A stretch of 64,000 nt of DNA. Source: Fenollaria sporofastidiosus (GTDB lineage: Bacteria > Bacillota > Clostridia > Tissierellales > Peptoniphilaceae). Location: positions 434,001 through 498,000 of the forward strand of contig NZ_OW968186.1 in assembly GCF_943169635.2 (NCBI RefSeq), in the 5' to 3' direction. The number at the start of each line of letters is the position of its first letter. The stretch's first letter is position 1. Positions 62,501 through 64,000 of the stretch are shown here, in pieces. Under the pieces are notes generated by a model that saw nothing but the letters and a program-made list of their open reading frames with translations, did not search any database and had not been told where the DNA came from. Position numbers and translations under genes: made by a program.

Positions 62501-64000
62501 TTTCGCCGTCCTTAAAGCCGTCCATCCAAAAGTCCATGTGGTGAGGGATAGATGGATGATCCTGCTTTATACCGAAGGAAAGGGTTGTAAAATCGAATCT
62601 ATCTAAATCCTTGGTTGTGCCGTCGCCCTTGTCTATATGTTTAACATAGCCGCCCCAGCTAGTATAGTTCGCCATGTCAAGGAACTGATCAGCATCAAGT
62701 CTATAAGGTGGAGTGTCTAAATGCACTGGCCAGTTAGGTGTTTCATAGTTTGGTCCCCAGCCAAAAGATTGATAGCCCGGTGTAAAGCCTTTTGTTTGCT
62801 TGGCATCGTTTGGCCACTTATACATCATCTCATTAAATCTAGCCTTGTAGTGGTAGAGATTGCCAGGACCACCTAGCATTACCGCCTTTCCCTTTTGCGG
62901 GTCATAGCCCCAAATTTCTGGGTATAAAGTATTTTTTTCAGGTTGTACATTGGACTTAGTAAAGTATAGGTCGTAGACTTGTCTGTCGTAGTAGATGTTG
63001 TAGACAGTCTTGCCTGTGGCTGAAACTGCCTTGGTCATCGTTGGTTTGTTAGGGTCTTTGTTTTGCTCTTTAGTTAAGTCTTTATTATAAACAAAGAATT
63101 TGTTTAGATAAAGATTATGGCCACGATTGAATTTTTCGCCTTTCCAAATCTTTTGTAGACGAGTTTTATCTAGGTCTGGGAATGGGAGACCTGGTAAAGT
63201 TTTTTTGACTCCATTTTCTTGAACCTCTACCGGTCCTACGCTCTCCTTATCTAATTCTGGTCTTTTGCCTGTAAGCTCTTGAGGGTAAACACGAGTGCTC
63301 ATATACTCGTATTTTTCAAAAATAGTAGCATTATCGGCATGGTCAGCCTTTTCTGTCCAGAATTGGATGGCGTAGTCTGCCTTGTCCTTGTCCTTCCAAA
63401 CAGCTGTGAAAGTTAGCTTTTCTCTTGGTATTTCCTTGCCATTGCCAAGTTTAAGAGCAGGCATCATAAGTTTTATTTCTTCTTGAAGTTCTTCTTTTAC
63501 AGGATCGTCATTTTTTTTAACGAGGTTACCGTTTCCATCTTTTTTATAATAAATTTTGCCTAAGTCAACTATGGCATTACCTTTGGCATCTTTAATGATT
63601 TCGCCTTTTTTATATTTTGTTCCATCATCCCCATACAAGTCATGAGATGGCTTCCAGCCTTGGAATTCACATCCTTCCTTTGTAGGGATGCTGTTTTCAT
63701 CTATCTTAGGAATCTCTTGATCGTAGTAATAAGTTCTAGCTGGTAGAGGAGTGCCGTCTTGAGTGTCAAAAACAACATCGTAGTGAGCACGGTTGTAGCG
63801 ATACTCAATCTTGAAATCAGTAGTGTCCTCTGGCACTTGAGTTTTTAGTTTCTCAACTTGTGGCACAAAGCCCGGTCTTTCATTTTCTTGTAGAGCTTGA
63901 ACCTCCAAAGTAGAACCAGTGTTACCTGTTAAAATTTTCAGATTCTCATGATCACGTACAAACTCTTGATATTTTGCCTTTTGATCAGGATCCTTTAAAT
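56598..64000 (-). CDS. Giant repeat-rich surface protein, partial (N-terminus beyond window)
   Basis: At least 2467 codons are visible and the frame is open through 64000, so the start and any signal peptide lie outside. The visible N-terminal part has long segments with InlB-like FDTQDG...FQGW and FDPNGG...FLGWEV repeats and WxL-rich stretches. The middle holds a module related to M1 of the neighbouring giant (EAFKDPKADGTKDWSNKF) with an inserted coiled coil. A Rib-like segment follows (LDTPKGKEITPKDLKGKI ... STEGSNEHPIVIPVEV), then M2-like repeats and a Listeria-Bacteroides repeat. The C-terminus ends in TREYRIK with no SLH, LPXTG or transmembrane anchor. A secreted or partner-bound surface protein is likely. 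Confidence 0.8.
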   Translation of the reverse strand, partial: LKDPDQKAKYQEFVRDHENLKILTGNTGSTLEVQALQENERPGFVPQVEKLKTQVPEDTTDFKIEYRYNRAHYDVVFDTQDGTPLPARTYYYDQEIPKIDENSIPTKEGCEFQGWKPSHDLYGDDGTKYKKGEIIKDAKGNAIVDLGKIYYKKDGNGNLVKKNDDPVKEELQEEIKLMMPALKLGNGKEIPREKLTFTAVWKDKDKADYAIQFWTEKADHADNATIFEKYEYMSTRVYPQELTGKRPELDKESVGPVEVQENGVKKTLPGLPFPDLDKTRLQKIWKGEKFNRGHNLYLNKFFVYNKDLTKEQNKDPNKPTMTKAVSATGKTVYNIYYDRQVYDLYFTKSNVQPEKNTLYPEIWGYDPQKGKAVMLGGPGNLYHYKARFNEMMYKWPNDAKQTKGFTPGYQSFGWGPNYETPNWPVHLDTPPYRLDADQFLDMANYTSWGGYVKHIDKGDGTTKDLDRFDFTTLSFGIKQDHPSIPHHMDFWMDGFKDGETIIRYDLVRTKADTGDPGYGHKYPTVTGFTPRDYKPGVAWPVIREDQQEDGRVNEDRIGELNDERDEITTNNCGTYYNNFGLKLPIGQLDFISVFFSDSDEYGDVKEGGQSFGENGYLQFHYKRNKYPLRFNYDPTKIKGDSEFKYPVKGGTEEQNKKANALETFYEFPLKVLSPDLVQDDLERDDREYFKDKPENFLDNPNNLYKLGLYDLLQRDKTNPNEFAKDSKNNYVVKRPEGLASDKVFKGWALDPAGKKMVWKNPKETMPFHPTNLYAIWDIPDKRRKVTFDPNGGKLDDIELNDLTTEKKKIKEGDIGKEEENEYPVKGYYDLEKSPEDNKIISDAEKAKNLQVFTVAHGQKLKVPKTPPTRYGYDFLGWEVIYYEKDQNNNYTDKQDTGYRTRYKVPELYSFGTDVVAPIYLKAIWVENKRAEVKVYHYYLKRDSNNNFVLDDEKYPNPEPNSLSYKRVDDYVPATGEKQDEHWILANNDELMEKLSGTYKENGTDVELKPEYEAYNNRVKLNNTYFQTFRVQDNINVGTEDNPVYEPNPENVFRFYYRPFRTRNYKVNYIDERGKAEVDAFFKGLDLTDIDALMASEEYNKADNKGKEAILLEANKANKAKFEANRAKLEEILDKYKVIDKEEVTSACRHYDARNYRHIPGWKLVSAPQQQLFYDVNEDTNEFLGINGTGSDEIYFYYKDARVIEVPKDGKTPEGYVRVTFKIDDKHKGGVFKDKDGKEVTELHYDVIKGLKSDKLPHPVIWEEGKKDSEGKPLAKEENRYYITPDQGKKFIKWDNEKWLNAETEINKNYTFTAYFDWSGLSAKAEGLVRTEAFKDPKADGTKDWSNKFAPTIDDLKAQLVWKEIVEENGTKKEVVKPIPANVKIKFFNKNADGTETEITKDEDIFELVKEMGKDDATETVRTVNIIAKALFKTEAEIKNLEEELKVLEAELKTLKTANPQDKDKIQEQEAKITSKKGDIASAKQELNIPITVYKNRYEALNREWQKPKYLSDAEAKDAKDGGLKDILKDTATKAYVKVTVSPSGDMKAKNNKVYYVNPKAWVEIPEVKSEGSSTFINWTADKKSQNEDGKENGKFDFAKRHMFTEDTVIKPVDAKDAVEQTDPNNKPDVPKTYVKVVVKTTDKATDETKFEKTFWVNPTKEVTIEVTNPTGKVNQEIELTDGEGSSLGKRKVNYIYKGWQIVKTGEDDNSLTDLDPKETIDLAKNKYSAKVSVVEAIYEEEIDSTPLIDKSTISKLDTPKGKEITPKDLKGKITPPAGKEIESIEVISKPDGNTVGDTSAKVIVKYKDGSTEGSNEHPIVIPVEVHEPIIPAGPNGEKPEKAMENYVKITFKPGTGGKFKNTLTNEFVYYVSPEVELDLTSYANGIEKTPDVGYIGGNWDTSETKKLKDTFKTDTEFTFNFTKNANIVEKTNDPNQVIPKGYVKVTFRTEDENKGKLEGNVTEKIYYVDPNAEITLKVLGKNETATDKQLAVPKVVVNANYTFNNVWQEPIDEATPITSDRTHVAIFEDGKVKLTYEKGGTDVTGDVPEATKVKVGTKVRLANADGLTKENATFAGWKLDNDETIYQAGAEITLDKDKKATAQWKANTHKVEFDTNGGSKAPDTQLVEHGKTATKPATDPKKDNFVFTGWKETKNASETDPLFDFKNKSIIKDLVLFAQWTNAVQEINEDDLIDTEKFIRVTFLKGDHGTLKEGQTDGIEKVIYKVAKGLSLNQAKGLIVPEIVPAKYYKAKDANNGWDQALELGGNDITFTAQYEPKADVIPVDPSVTDETQIQNEKPDDMVLVTFKVDPNKAFMLGDTKFYVKKDEVVNIPTPLVRRLELGNGVKNDYVFRGWDLTELNNEWKFSDDTDIGDGAKVKPTITIILPSAGDPDVSVESMTEGAIGYLEVSRSNKTTTIKAIYDSDYKMYYFIIPDELGGKLKNRDRIKVYAELNGVRSDTREYRIK

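Overview
The window reads as a chromosomal segment of a low-GC Gram-positive anaerobe. The Wal (YycFG) cluster, a long Bacillus/Clostridium-type SRP RNA, a [FeFe]-hydrogenase maturase, SLH-anchored giant proteins and several stalk-domain (copper amine oxidase N1) surface proteins point to Clostridia/Tissierellia. A Peptoniphilaceae-like commensal is my best guess; this is inference, as no 16S gene is present.

Layout. 1-1441 (minus): partial hydE and a PflX-like radical SAM gene. 1563-1820: an AbrB-type regulator. 1847-4441 (minus): pgi, a cupin, a Crp/Fnr regulator and an unknown gene in one tight operon. 4541-8244: a small ORF, an M20 amidohydrolase, a KdgT-type permease with a terminator-like hairpin in its leader, and lrgAB. 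8884-12110: a DegV protein, then a MocR/PdxR regulator divergent from pdxS. 12763-21481 (minus): the operon ftsH-walR-walK-(unknown secreted protein)-walH-walI-walJ-rlmH, which joins membrane proteolysis and cell-wall homeostasis. 21636-24401: a large secreted phosphodiester glycosidase. 24642-25876: tRNA-Pro, the SRP RNA and tRNA-Ser. 25958-33403 (minus): four paralogous secreted stalk-domain proteins. Two of these are a fresh 1095-bp tandem duplication, one has a Tyr-rich insertion, and one is switched off by a G7 tract at its signal-peptide junction. 33751-35080: apt and a TtcA-like gene. 35142-35379: a frameshifted mazE. 36078-40728: an MscS channel, an LCAT-like lipase, LemA and a DUF2207 protein. 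42144-48578: a complete pstSCAB-phoU-phoPR operon behind a Pho-box-like array, with a circularly permuted PstS. 48715-64000 (minus): two giant repeat-rich surface proteins separated by a small membrane protein.

The most unusual feature is non-coding. Five gene-free stretches (8.2-8.9, 12.1-12.8, 24.8-25.5, 35.4-36.1 and 40.7-42.0 kb) are built from at least three families of dispersed, nested elements. Their loops and flanks are conserved, while their paired arms differ between copies and stay complementary. That is covariation readable by eye, and it suggests a family of structured RNA or DNA elements that insert into one another. All statements rest on reading the sequence; no database search was run.
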